Source: UBA4408 sp002389785
Lineage (GTDB): Bacteria > Bacteroidota > Bacteroidia > UBA4408
Reading direction: 5' to 3'
DNA length: 64,000 nucleotides
Assembly (NCBI GenBank): GCA_035438985.1
Contig: DAORJK010000013.1
Span: 1-64,000 of the forward strand
The notes under the pieces: model-generated
What the model was told of the DNA's origin: nothing
Databases searched by the model: none
Seen by the model: only the letters and a program-made list of their open reading frames with translations
Part shown: piece after piece, positions 26,096 through 33,730 of the stretch
Layout of the letters: every line of letters begins with the position of its first letter
Numbering within the stretch: position 1 is the stretch's first letter
Made by a program: the position numbers and the translations under genes

Positions 26096-26556
26096 GCGCT
26101 TATGGGAAACTGTTTGTCGATTTTCGCAAGAAATCGACCAATACCTGCTGGAGTTATCCCAAGCTCATTTTTAGCTCATTTTTCCTTCCGAATCCATTAC
26201 CATTCAAAACGTTATAATTATAAAATGAAAAAAGGAACAGATTGCTCTGTTCCTTTTCATTTTCATTGTTAATAATTTAGACCTGCGTAATTGAGGCTGA
26301 AAGTAAAGCCGGAGCAATTGGTTACTACAGAAATGCTTCCCTCACCGGAGGAAATTGACAAGGAGCTTATTCGGAAAGAGAAGAAGCGAAAAAGAGGATG
26401 AAAACCCTACAGAATCTCGCCTATAATGCAGCACAATAGATATTAACAGTCTGGGTTTTGTAACCTTCTTAAGAATCATTTCGTTTTTACGTTTGATATT
26501 CTATATTTGCAGTGTAATTTCTCTAATGAGTTTTTATTAATCCCCTATTTCAAAAC
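26096..26556. other. Spacer right of the insertion sequence
   Basis: It holds a short hairpin (stem 26116-26123 with 26131-26138), a strong hairpin terminator at 26230-26257 and a remnant-like frame at about 26290-26400. A TATATTTG -7 box at 26502-26509 lies 48 bp before the gene at 26557 and is the likely promoter of the dCTP deaminase unit. Confidence 0.55.
26230..26257. terminator. Hairpin terminator
   Basis: A perfect 12-bp stem (AAAAGGAACAGA with TCTGTTCCTTTT) around a TTGC loop. It can act in both directions and closes off the insertion sequence region from the unit starting at 26557. Confidence 0.75.
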
Positions 26557-26865
26557 ATGCTTCATTCGCATAGTGTAGAAAATGAAAAATTCGGTCTCTT
26601 TATTCTGTTTTTAAATCACCTTTTAAGTGGCGAAAAGAAATATGAGGAAACCATTAATAATGTTTTGATTGAAACGCGTGCCCTGGTTAAAGGAGAGAAG
26701 GATGTATACACAGTCAATCGAGACACATTTCCAATAATTATTTACTTAAGCAAAAGGAATAAAACTTTTTTTGAAAGCCTGCCGAATACAAAATCTTTTG
26801 ATAAACAAGTTTATACAGATTTGTTTTCACTTCTTGACCGACAACGTCCAATTAGCATAATTTAG
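26557..26865 (+). CDS. Unrecognised 102-aa protein, first gene of the dCTP deaminase unit
   Basis: 102 residues with an ATG at 26557. Mostly helical: NEKFGLFILFLNHLLSGEKK, then INNVLIETRALVKGEKD, and a C-terminus DLFSLLDRQRPISII. No motif was recognised. The stop is 3 bp before the ATG of the metallopeptidase-like gene, so it is co-translated with it. It may be a regulator or partner of the metallopeptidase-like protein. Confidence 0.65.
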   Translation: MLHSHSVENEKFGLFILFLNHLLSGEKKYEETINNVLIETRALVKGEKDVYTVNRDTFPIIIYLSKRNKTFFESLPNTKSFDKQVYTDLFSLLDRQRPISII

Positions 26866-26868
26866 TGA

Positions 26869-28065
26869 ATGTCTCCGCGCCTTTTAGAACTTCACTTCTC
26901 TCAGTTAGCTAAGGCCTGGAATAAATCTCAGTATAACAACTACTCTGATAATAATAAAAAGCTTTACCACAATAAACTCGGAGATCTTTACCGGCTTTTA
27001 AAAACAGAAGACTTTTCCAGATTTTCCCAACAAGAAATTATGGAACGGTATGATGTTATTAATATGATTTTCAAAAGCCTGGAGTTTTTGGACAGCAGCA
27101 CATTAAATCTTCTTCCCTTCGAAATTGTTACCTGTTTAGATTGTGCTTTAAGAGATTGGCTTCAAGGCGATGAAGAGTTGATTATTGTAACCTCTCTTGT
27201 TAACGATATTAATAATTACAGCTTTGATGAATCTTTAGCAACGAATGAACAGTTATTTAAGTATGTCGAGCTCCAATATGGAGTAAAATTTGCATCCAGA
27301 TTAATTCAAATAAATCTTCCAGCAACATTATCAAGAGATTATTTGGCCAATGTCGTGCTTTATCATGAACTAGGGCATTTTATTGATACAAAGTACCAAA
27401 TTTCAAGGGCCATTCACGATGAAATTTTAGAGAAGCTTTTCGTAAAAAGAAAAATAACCCCTGAAGAAGAAAAAGAGTTAGCTGACTATTTCCCCTTTCT
27501 GGAAAATTACTTAGCCCTAGAGCCTTACTATAATAATCAAGGCGAAATAAAAGTATTGAGATATTATTTAGCTGAATATTTTTGTGACCTTTTCGCATCT
27601 CAATACATAAAAACCTGTTCGAGCCACTATTTACAATACCTGACTCAAGCATATGCTTCGCAACATAGCAACTCTCACCCATCAACAAAAAAAAGAGTAG
27701 AGCTTACAGAAAAATTTTTATCCGGAGACGACAGCACGTTTACATTAAGCAAAATTAAGGAGGCAGTTAATAAAACAACAGCAGGTAAGAGTTTGTCAGT
27801 AAAGTTTGAAGAAAAGAAATCTAATGATTTCATCAAGCTTGTTCCTATAGATATTGAAAATGATAGCCAATTGCATTATTTATTTGTTCATGGCTGGGAT
27901 CTCTGGTTGAATAACTGGCACCTATTCGAGGAGCAAAACGAAATGAAATTCAAATTGGATCGAGAAAAGGTTTATGACATTGTAAATAGCTTAATAGAAA
28001 AATCTATTGGTAACTATGTGGTTAAGACTAATTGGGATAAAGCGAAAGCCAATGTTTCTAAATAA
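26869..28065 (+). CDS. HExxH metallopeptidase-like protein
   Basis: 398 residues. A zincin motif is clear: VVLYHELGHFID with His166, Glu167 and His170. A downstream RYYLAEYFCDLFAS has Glu236 and Asp240, fitting the E-x3-D metal-ligand helix of gluzincin-type peptidases. The rest is helical and hydrophilic with no signal peptide or span, so it is probably cytosolic. The 3' end overlaps the dCTP deaminase gene by 14 bp. A peptidase activated on infection, or one that releases the deaminase, is inferred. Confidence 0.75.
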   Translation: MSPRLLELHFSQLAKAWNKSQYNNYSDNNKKLYHNKLGDLYRLLKTEDFSRFSQQEIMERYDVINMIFKSLEFLDSSTLNLLPFEIVTCLDCALRDWLQGDEELIIVTSLVNDINNYSFDESLATNEQLFKYVELQYGVKFASRLIQINLPATLSRDYLANVVLYHELGHFIDTKYQISRAIHDEILEKLFVKRKITPEEEKELADYFPFLENYLALEPYYNNQGEIKVLRYYLAEYFCDLFASQYIKTCSSHYLQYLTQAYASQHSNSHPSTKKRVELTEKFLSGDDSTFTLSKIKEAVNKTTAGKSLSVKFEEKKSNDFIKLVPIDIENDSQLHYLFVHGWDLWLNNWHLFEEQNEMKFKLDREKVYDIVNSLIEKSIGNYVVKTNWDKAKANVSK

Positions 28066-28663
28066 GGGAGAAATAGAAAAACTTCTTAAAGAGGGAGAAT
28101 TGATTATTAAGCCTCTCTTAGACACTAGTCAGGTCGGTGAAATATCTATAGATTTTAGGCTTGGTTATGATTTTTTGGTTTCTATTCAAGGCCGGGAGCC
28201 TTTTATTGATGCGTCTCTAAATAATGAAGACAGACATCCTATAAGTAGCTTTTTTCAAGAAACAAGAAGAAATATTGGAGAAACATTCTTACTACATCCT
28301 AATCAAACAGTTTTAACAAGCAGTTTGGAATTTATAAAAATGCCCAGAGATGTTTTTGCTGTTTTAAATATGCGTAGTTCCTATGTTAGACTGGGGATAA
28401 CAATTGCGACAATTATTCAACCAGGTTATTGCGGTTGTATGTCCCTAGAGCTAACCAATACAAATAAAAATGCTGTAAACATGACGGTCGGTGCACCTAT
28501 CATTCAGGCAAGATTGTATAGATTGTCTACGAAATCGAACTACTTCAGCAAACCTAGAAAATATATATGCCAAGTAAGGCCACAAATTTCTGCTGTAAAT
28601 GACGATGGTGATTTAAAGATACTCCATCGCATTTGGGAGGAAAGCAATAATAAAATTACCTAG
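28052..28663 (+). CDS. dCTP deaminase-like enzyme
   Basis: 203 residues from the ATG at 28052 (a longer frame from 28007 adds 15 residues with no motif). The dCTP deaminase/dUTPase trimer motifs are present: DFRLGYDF near 34-41, MRSSYVRLGI at 107-116 (Arg108, Ser109, Arg113), QPGYCGC at 123-129 and LELTN at 132-136, where Glu133 matches the catalytic Glu of E. coli Dcd. It converts dCTP to dUTP. It may serve nucleotide metabolism, but the neighbours point to defence: related deaminases deplete dCTP during phage infection. Third gene of a three-gene plus-strand unit. Confidence 0.85.
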   Translation: MFLNKGEIEKLLKEGELIIKPLLDTSQVGEISIDFRLGYDFLVSIQGREPFIDASLNNEDRHPISSFFQETRRNIGETFLLHPNQTVLTSSLEFIKMPRDVFAVLNMRSSYVRLGITIATIIQPGYCGCMSLELTNTNKNAVNMTVGAPIIQARLYRLSTKSNYFSKPRKYICQVRPQISAVNDDGDLKILHRIWEESNNKIT

Positions 28664-28681
28664 GGTTTGTTAGGTCACCCC

Positions 28682-29557
28682 TCACTTAAAAACAATTCTT
28701 GTTCGAGAATAGTTTTTCTCCCCAGTCGGCATAATTAATACAAAAGCATTGTATGTATTATAGAAATAATGATACTGAAAAGTAGTGACCCCCTCATGTG
28801 TTGCAAGACAACATTGTCCAATAGTATGAAACTTCTTTTTCTTCAAATAATCTTGGACAAACGTCCATTCAATCCCTAATGTTTTTTGCCAAGTTATTTC
28901 CCCGAATTCATTTGTAAAAGAAGTGGATTGAAAATAATTTCTCACCATACACCCCTCCACAATAAAGTGTTCCGGGTCTTTCAATACTAATAGTGCGCAT
29001 CGTTTCGAAGAGTACTCGACATATCGCCTTATAGCTGCATGTGTTGAAGAACCAAATAATTTTGAAAGGTACATAGGAGATTTTATCTCAAGTGGTAATT
29101 TCTGCATCTCCTCATCAAATCTATCAAGTTGAAATAATGTAGCCGAGGCAAAATAATTTGCTTCTGCTTCGAATTCATCCTTTGTATCCGGGTCAATCGT
29201 ACTATCATCATCTTCCATGTACTCAAACGTTTGACGTTGCCAAGGCAAGGCTTCATGACCAACTTCATGAAGTTGAATAAATTTTTTTCGAACATCTGGT
29301 TGATTGGGATCGATATAAATTACCTTCTCTCTCCTATCCAAAGCTCCACGCCACTTCCGCAGAGCTCGCTTCAAAACCTCAGAAGTTCGAAGTAAATAAT
29401 TCTTTGGAATTTTTGTAATATCAGTTTTCGTATCTACAACCAGTTGAGAATATCGAACAATATTTTCAACTGGTGTTGGAAATATGCCCAATGCCTTGCT
29501 TTGTTTCAGGAAATCCAATGATACAAGCTCTATATCTTTTCGGGAACCTTTTTTCAT
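28682..29557 (-). CDS. ImmA/IrrE-family metallopeptidase
   Basis: 291 residues. The motif QLHEVGHEALPWQ has His97, Glu98 and His101, and EFEAEANYFAS at 128-138 gives the third metal-ligand region, as usual in ImmA/IrrE. ImmA/IrrE peptidases cut a partner HTH repressor when DNA damage or phage signals appear. The partner is the XRE gene at 29554, overlapping by 4 bp (ATGA). It is convergent with the dCTP deaminase gene (18 bp apart). It has a C-terminal domain of about 120 residues that may sense the signal. Confidence 0.9.
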   Translation of the reverse strand: MKKGSRKDIELVSLDFLKQSKALGIFPTPVENIVRYSQLVVDTKTDITKIPKNYLLRTSEVLKRALRKWRGALDRREKVIYIDPNQPDVRKKFIQLHEVGHEALPWQRQTFEYMEDDDSTIDPDTKDEFEAEANYFASATLFQLDRFDEEMQKLPLEIKSPMYLSKLFGSSTHAAIRRYVEYSSKRCALLVLKDPEHFIVEGCMVRNYFQSTSFTNEFGEITWQKTLGIEWTFVQDYLKKKKFHTIGQCCLATHEGVTTFQYHYFYNTYNAFVLIMPTGEKNYSRTRIVFK

Positions 29558-29940
29558 TTTTTGTTTTCCGAACGAATAAACTTCAAATAACTTATCAATA
29601 CTTTTTCTTCTTCCGCTGAGAGATTTTCAGAGGAGAGAGCATATCCTCCCAATGAATGTGGCGCACTACCCTTACCAACAAAATTTTTAGTTCCATTTTC
29701 TACCAGAGGAGAATCAATGATGCCAGCATCTGTCAATAAGTGACTGAAATTTATTCCATAAAGGTTTGCTAATTTATAAAGAACGTTGGCTGAAGGCTTT
29801 TTTATTTTATCGTGCTCAAGCTGACTTAAATAAGCATTCGATATTTCAGTTACTTCCTCCACCTGTCTTAATGTATAGCCTTTGGTTAACCTGGCGTTTT
29901 TGAGCTCTTCGCCTATTGTTTTTTTGGTTTTTGAAATCAT
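29554..29940 (-). CDS. XRE-family repressor paired with ImmA/IrrE
   Basis: 128 residues. A cro/C1-type HTH is clear at about 10-66: LKNARLTKGYTLRQVEEVTE, ISNAYLSQLEHDKI and VLYKLANLYGINF. The tail of about 60 residues is a candidate for cleavage by the ImmA partner. The gene is divergent from the Ubl cassette, and its upstream region holds a perfect 16-bp palindrome plus a half-site that lie beside the cassette promoter. This is the layout of a repressor that controls both itself and the cassette. Confidence 0.9.
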   Translation of the reverse strand: MISKTKKTIGEELKNARLTKGYTLRQVEEVTEISNAYLSQLEHDKIKKPSANVLYKLANLYGINFSHLLTDAGIIDSPLVENGTKNFVGKGSAPHSLGGYALSSENLSAEEEKVLISYLKFIRSENKK

Positions 29941-30006
29941 TTTTAGGCTGTGTTAATGAGAAATCGCTACAAATATAAAATAAAAATGCTCAAAATCACA
30001 AGCTTA

Positions 30007-30033
30007 GCTAAATTTTTGCTAAATTAATTTAGC
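30007..30033. promoter_or_regulatory. Candidate operator: 16-bp palindrome plus half-site
   Basis: GCTAAATTAATTTAGC at 30018-30033 is a perfect palindrome, and GCTAAAT at 30007-30013 repeats one half-site 11 bp upstream. It lies between the XRE start (29940) and the Ubl cassette, just left of the cassette -33 box at 30050. Likely bound by the XRE repressor. Confidence 0.65.
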
Positions 30034-30049
30034 GGCTCTATAATTTTGC

Positions 30050-30080
30050 TTGATATATTTAAAATTGCTTCGTATCTTTG
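30050..30080 (+). promoter_or_regulatory. Promoter of the Ubl conjugation cassette
   Basis: TTG at 30050-30052, a 20-bp spacer and TATCTTTG at 30073-30080 match the Bacteroidota -33/-7 consensus. Transcription would start near 30087, about 34 nt before the ATG at 30121. Confidence 0.65.
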
Positions 30081-30120
30081 GCAAAAATTAATTATTAAAC
30101 AATCTAAAAAAAACAAAAAA

Positions 30121-30618
30121 ATGAAAACAATTCAAATTTATTTACATGGTGAAGAAGCCCGTGAAACAAAGCTTGTAGAAGTTTCTACCGATGCAACTAT
30201 CGCAGATATTATCAATAAGTATCGCGAAGAAACAAACATGCAGGGGGCAAAGTTAGAAGAGATAGATCTCTATTTTGAGGATGAAGAACATCCTAAAGAA
30301 AAGGGGCATCACATTGAGCACGCTGGAATAAAAAAACGACACCATGTTCACTGCCATAGATGTCAAAAGGTAGCAATATCAATTGAATATAATGGTCAGG
30401 TTAAGAACATTAGTGTGCCACCTTCAGCAACCGGTGTTATGATTTTAAAAAAGTCTGCAAAGGAGTTTGGAATCACCGAAAAAGATGCATCTGACTTATT
30501 ACTTAAATTACCTAACGAAGAAGTTCTACAGAAGACAGACCATATTGGGTCATTTGTATCATTTCCACACTGCGAAATAAAACTTTTATTAATTCACAAT
30601 AAACAGATACAAGGATGA
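30121..30618 (+). CDS. bilA: Tandem ubiquitin-like protein (ISG15-like), Bil/BUB type
   Basis: 165 residues from the ATG at 30121. Two beta-grasp-type domains lie in tandem: residues 1-72 (TIQIYLHGEEARETKLVEVS and so on, then IDLYFEDEEH) and about 84-165 (AISIEYNGQVKNISVPPSAT, then IKLLLIHN). A short His/Cys linker (HHVHCHRCQKV, C78-x2-C81) joins them. The C-terminus ends in QIQG, so the Gly is already exposed for adenylation by the E1 without trimming. Its stop overlaps the E2 start by 4 bp (ATGA). In Bil systems the Ubl is attached to target proteins during infection. The symbol is given at family level. Confidence 0.85.
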   Translation: MKTIQIYLHGEEARETKLVEVSTDATIADIINKYREETNMQGAKLEEIDLYFEDEEHPKEKGHHIEHAGIKKRHHVHCHRCQKVAISIEYNGQVKNISVPPSATGVMILKKSAKEFGITEKDASDLLLKLPNEEVLQKTDHIGSFVSFPHCEIKLLLIHNKQIQG

Positions 30619-31091
30619 GACCAGATTTGCAGATTTTTAATAAGCATATTGAAGATGCCGAATTTCAAATCGGGCTGGATAATGGCATGTGGGGGATTTC
30701 GGATGATAATCCGGAGCGCCCCACTTGGCCATATATTACTATATGGGTACAAGCAGCTGCCAAACTGAATGCCCCTAATAAATATCATTTCAGGTTCGAC
30801 TTAAATGGCTATTCAGCAATTGCTCCAACAGCCTGTCCTTGGGATGTAAGTGCCAATAAGCGGTTACCAGACAATCTCTGGCCCTGCGGAAAGAACTTTG
30901 TATCCTCTGTTTTTAGACCTAGTTGGAATCCCAATGCGCTTTATGCTCCCTGTGATCGCTTGGCAATGGCAGGGCATGGAGATTGGCAAACAAGACACCC
31001 TGAATTGTGGTGGCAGCCAACATTTAAAATTGATAAATACTTGCACTATCTACACAGGCTTTTAAATTCTTCAGACTATGTTGACTCATAA
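30615..31091 (+). CDS. bilB: E2-like Ubl-conjugating protein
   Basis: 158 residues, tightly packed in the cassette. The fold cannot be checked by eye, but the landmarks fit a divergent prokaryotic E2: beta strands ITIWVQAAA and YHFRFDLNGY, then NPNALYAPCDRLAMAGHGDW, in which Cys113 is the candidate thioester Cys, and a C-terminal helix YLHYLHRLLNSS. It would take the Ubl from the E1 and pass it to the target. Its 3' end overlaps the JAMM gene by 14 bp. The position between the Ubl and the JAMM/E1 genes is the main support. Confidence 0.75.
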   Translation: MRPDLQIFNKHIEDAEFQIGLDNGMWGISDDNPERPTWPYITIWVQAAAKLNAPNKYHFRFDLNGYSAIAPTACPWDVSANKRLPDNLWPCGKNFVSSVFRPSWNPNALYAPCDRLAMAGHGDWQTRHPELWWQPTFKIDKYLHYLHRLLNSSDYVDS

Positions 31092-31563
31092 ATTAGAAAT
31101 ATCAGAAACACTTTGGGTTAAATTAGTTGGACAACTGAGAATCCGAGGTAAGGGAAAACGCGAAACAGGAGCCTTTTTACTTGGCCCTTTAGAAAAACCT
31201 ACCATTACAAAATTCATTTGTTATGATGAACTTGACCCTCATGCATTTGACTCTGGGATAATTGTTTTTAGTGGAGACGGATATATCCCATTATGGAAAT
31301 ATTGTCGTGAAAACAATCTTCGGGTTTGGGCTGACGTTCATACCCATCCAGGAACTTGGACAGGCCAAAGTAAGGCAGATAAAGAGCACCCCATGATATC
31401 TCAAAAAGGTCACATAGCCTTCATTGTTCCGAATTTTGCAAAAAACAAAAAGCAGAAATTCACAGGAGTTGGGATATATGAATACTTAGGCGACCATAAA
31501 TGGAAAATATGGACCAGTAACTCTAGTATTATTAAGCTAATTGTAGAAAAAAATGAAAGATGA
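31078..31563 (+). CDS. bilD: JAMM/JAB-type isopeptidase (deubiquitinase-like)
   Basis: 161 residues. The full JAMM motif is present: Glu29 in RETGAFLLG, then H88-x-H90-x7-S98-x2-D101 in HTHPGTWTGQSKAD. Such Zn isopeptidases remove or process ubiquitin-like proteins. Since the Ubl already ends in Gly, the most likely job is to remove it from targets, or to limit conjugation in uninfected cells. It overlaps the E1 gene by 11 bp. Confidence 0.9.
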   Translation: MLTHKLEISETLWVKLVGQLRIRGKGKRETGAFLLGPLEKPTITKFICYDELDPHAFDSGIIVFSGDGYIPLWKYCRENNLRVWADVHTHPGTWTGQSKADKEHPMISQKGHIAFIVPNFAKNKKQKFTGVGIYEYLGDHKWKIWTSNSSIIKLIVEKNER

Positions 31564-32926
31564 AATCACAGAAAATAACTTTAATCGCTTAGCCATTTGC
31601 ATAATGACAAAACATCGTTGTTCTTACGATGAAGCAATGGATAAGTTATGCGAACTAAAGTTAAATATAGTATGTGGAAGTGCGATAGGAAATTCTATTC
31701 CCTTACAAGCAGCACTATTAACCGCTGTCAATACAGGGAAGCGTGCATTTTTAGGGGGCATATTTATTACAATCCCTGAGGATGTCAACACTTTGATCCC
31801 TTGGCCAAATAGCACCTACTTAAATGACATAATAGTTGAACTAGGGGGACAAATAGTACAGAAACCTGTAGACGGAGTTTTTTCTCTAAAATTAGGTCTT
31901 TCAGCAAGTATTGAAGAAAACTCTTTAGAGGTTATTTGTAATAGTTGGCAAGGAGGCTTTTCAAACGGTGATAGTGATATTCGTTTGTTAGAAAGTAATA
32001 ATATTCCTCTGGGAGGTATTGCTGCAGGAGCGCTGGGGGTTGGAACAGCTTTTCTTAGATTAACCAACATACAAGTTTCTGCAGGAGATGTATCAACAGG
32101 AATTTCTCTCTGGCGACCGGACTTAGGCTGGCTTGATTATGAAGCAAATGGACCGGAGGTAATATTCCTACCGGAAAAATTTTGGTTACTTGGTTTAGGG
32201 CACTTAGGTCAAGCATACTTATGGAACATAGCTTTTCTTCCTTATCCAGACTCTTCACAGATATCAATTCTTCTGCAGGACTATGATAAGATGTCGGTGG
32301 CCAATTTAAGTGCCGGACTAATCTGTGAAGAGGAAAATGATAAACAATTCAAGACTCGAATATGCAGCAATTGGCTCGAAGAGAGGGGTTTTAAAACCAT
32401 TATATCAGAAAGAAAATTTGATGAATCAACTAAATGTAATAGTAGTGAGCCATTAATTGCTTTATGTGGGTTTGATTCAGCCGTTTCGAGATTACATCTG
32501 GAAGATGCAGGGTTTGATTTGATTGTAGAAGCAGCTCTTGGTGGAAATTTATCATTGTTTGATAATATTATTTTACACACTTTCCCTAATGCACGTAAAT
32601 CTCCAAAAGTAATTTGGGGAAATCTAAATTTTACTGACCAAGAGATTAATTCTGTTGTACTTGAAAAATTCTCGCATCTGAAAGAAAATGAATGTGGGAT
32701 TATTGCTCAAACTCTTGCTAGTAAAGCAATTTCTACAGCTTTCGTAGGAGCGTTAGCAGGAGCGCTTGCAATTGCTGAATTATTGAGGGCATTAAACGGA
32801 GGCAAGAGATATGATTTGATTGTCGCTCAAATGCGATCTTTGCAATATAAGAATGCCTCAATTCATAAAAATGAATCCTATAGTTCTGAAATGGCAAGAA
32901 ACGGATTTGTTTCTAGTAAATGTTAA
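31553..32926 (+). CDS. bilC: E1-like Ubl-activating enzyme (ThiF fold)
   Basis: 457 residues. The C-terminal half (about 205-440) is a ThiF/E1 Rossmann domain: WLLGLGHLGQAYLW (Gly-rich ATP loop), LLQDYDKMSVANLSAG (Asp-x-Asp and N-type region) and NECGIIAQTLASKAI, where Cys381 is the candidate catalytic Cys before a hydrophobic helix FVGALAGALAIAELLRAL. The N-terminal 200 residues are a second domain without an ATP loop, as in the inactive adenylation-like half of bacterial Bil E1s. It would adenylate the C-terminal Gly of the Ubl and pass it on as a thioester. It also ends in a free Cys. Confidence 0.85.
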   Translation: MKDEITENNFNRLAICIMTKHRCSYDEAMDKLCELKLNIVCGSAIGNSIPLQAALLTAVNTGKRAFLGGIFITIPEDVNTLIPWPNSTYLNDIIVELGGQIVQKPVDGVFSLKLGLSASIEENSLEVICNSWQGGFSNGDSDIRLLESNNIPLGGIAAGALGVGTAFLRLTNIQVSAGDVSTGISLWRPDLGWLDYEANGPEVIFLPEKFWLLGLGHLGQAYLWNIAFLPYPDSSQISILLQDYDKMSVANLSAGLICEEENDKQFKTRICSNWLEERGFKTIISERKFDESTKCNSSEPLIALCGFDSAVSRLHLEDAGFDLIVEAALGGNLSLFDNIILHTFPNARKSPKVIWGNLNFTDQEINSVVLEKFSHLKENECGIIAQTLASKAISTAFVGALAGALAIAELLRALNGGKRYDLIVAQMRSLQYKNASIHKNESYSSEMARNGFVSSKC

Positions 32927-32986
32927 CCATTTTATTTTCCAGAAATTAATTATTTTTCGAAACAGTCTATTTAAAAGTTAAAAAAT

Positions 32987-33730
32987 ATGAAACGTAAAGC
33001 TATAGTAATTGGTGCTCCTGGAGGGGTTAAAAATGAATATTTAGAAGGTGTTCAATACGATTTCAAGAATTACATAAACTTCTTAAAATCACCAACGGGT
33101 GGTGCATGGGATTCGAGTGAAATTATCCCAGTAATGAATCCGAGCTCAATAAAGCTAAAGAACTACTTAAAAAACTTAAAGGTGGATTACACATTGGTGA
33201 TATTTTCAGGTCATGGGGCCTATCAAATTGGTGATAGTACATATATTGCAGTGAACAGGACCGATTTAATTTCAGTCAATGAGCTAGTTACAAAATCGCC
33301 AAAACAATTGCTTATCATAGATGCCTGTAGAAGTTTCATCGATAGTGGTATTTCTGGATTCTTAGAAGAGGAAGCTAAAAAATTTCCCTCAAAACTAAGC
33401 AGGATTGAGGGAAAAAGAATTTTTAAGTATCAGCTAGATAAATGTGAAAATGGACTGGTCGTTTGTTTTTCATCTATAATTGGTCAAAGTTCATACAGTA
33501 AAAATGACGGTGGTTTGTTTTCACTTAGCTTATTAGATACTGCCAAATCATGGGTTTTAACGCCTAGCAGGTTTGGTATATTGCCGATACAAACAGCCTT
33601 TACAAGAGCGAAAAATTATACAATTCAAAAAACAAGAGGTATACAAGTGCCTGAACTTAAGGCATCCAATATTAAAAAAAGAACTACATGGTTTCCATTT
33701 GCCATAAGAAAACCTATACAATCAGTTTAA
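32987..33730 (+). CDS. Caspase-like C14 protease
   Basis: 247 residues. The caspase-fold dyad is visible: VIFSGHGAY with His76, and LLIIDACRSF with Cys114. The N-terminal KRKAIVIGAPGG strand and the QYDFKNYINFL helix are the usual start. There is no signal peptide, so it is likely cytosolic. No fused sensor or pore-forming domain is seen, so the trigger must come from elsewhere. It starts 60 bp after the E1 gene on the same strand, with no clear promoter or terminator in between. Bacterial C14 proteases in defence loci act as cell-killing effectors; a link to the Ubl cassette is inferred from position only. Confidence 0.85.
   Translation: MKRKAIVIGAPGGVKNEYLEGVQYDFKNYINFLKSPTGGAWDSSEIIPVMNPSSIKLKNYLKNLKVDYTLVIFSGHGAYQIGDSTYIAVNRTDLISVNELVTKSPKQLLIIDACRSFIDSGISGFLEEEAKKFPSKLSRIEGKRIFKYQLDKCENGLVVCFSSIIGQSSYSKNDGGLFSLSLLDTAKSWVLTPSRFGILPIQTAFTRAKNYTIQKTRGIQVPELKASNIKKRTTWFPFAIRKPIQSV

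Noticed and set aside
31553..32926. A housekeeping MoeB/ThiF enzyme
   Set aside because: The long N-terminal second domain, late catalytic Cys region and position in a Ubl-E2-JAMM run fit an E1-like conjugation enzyme instead.
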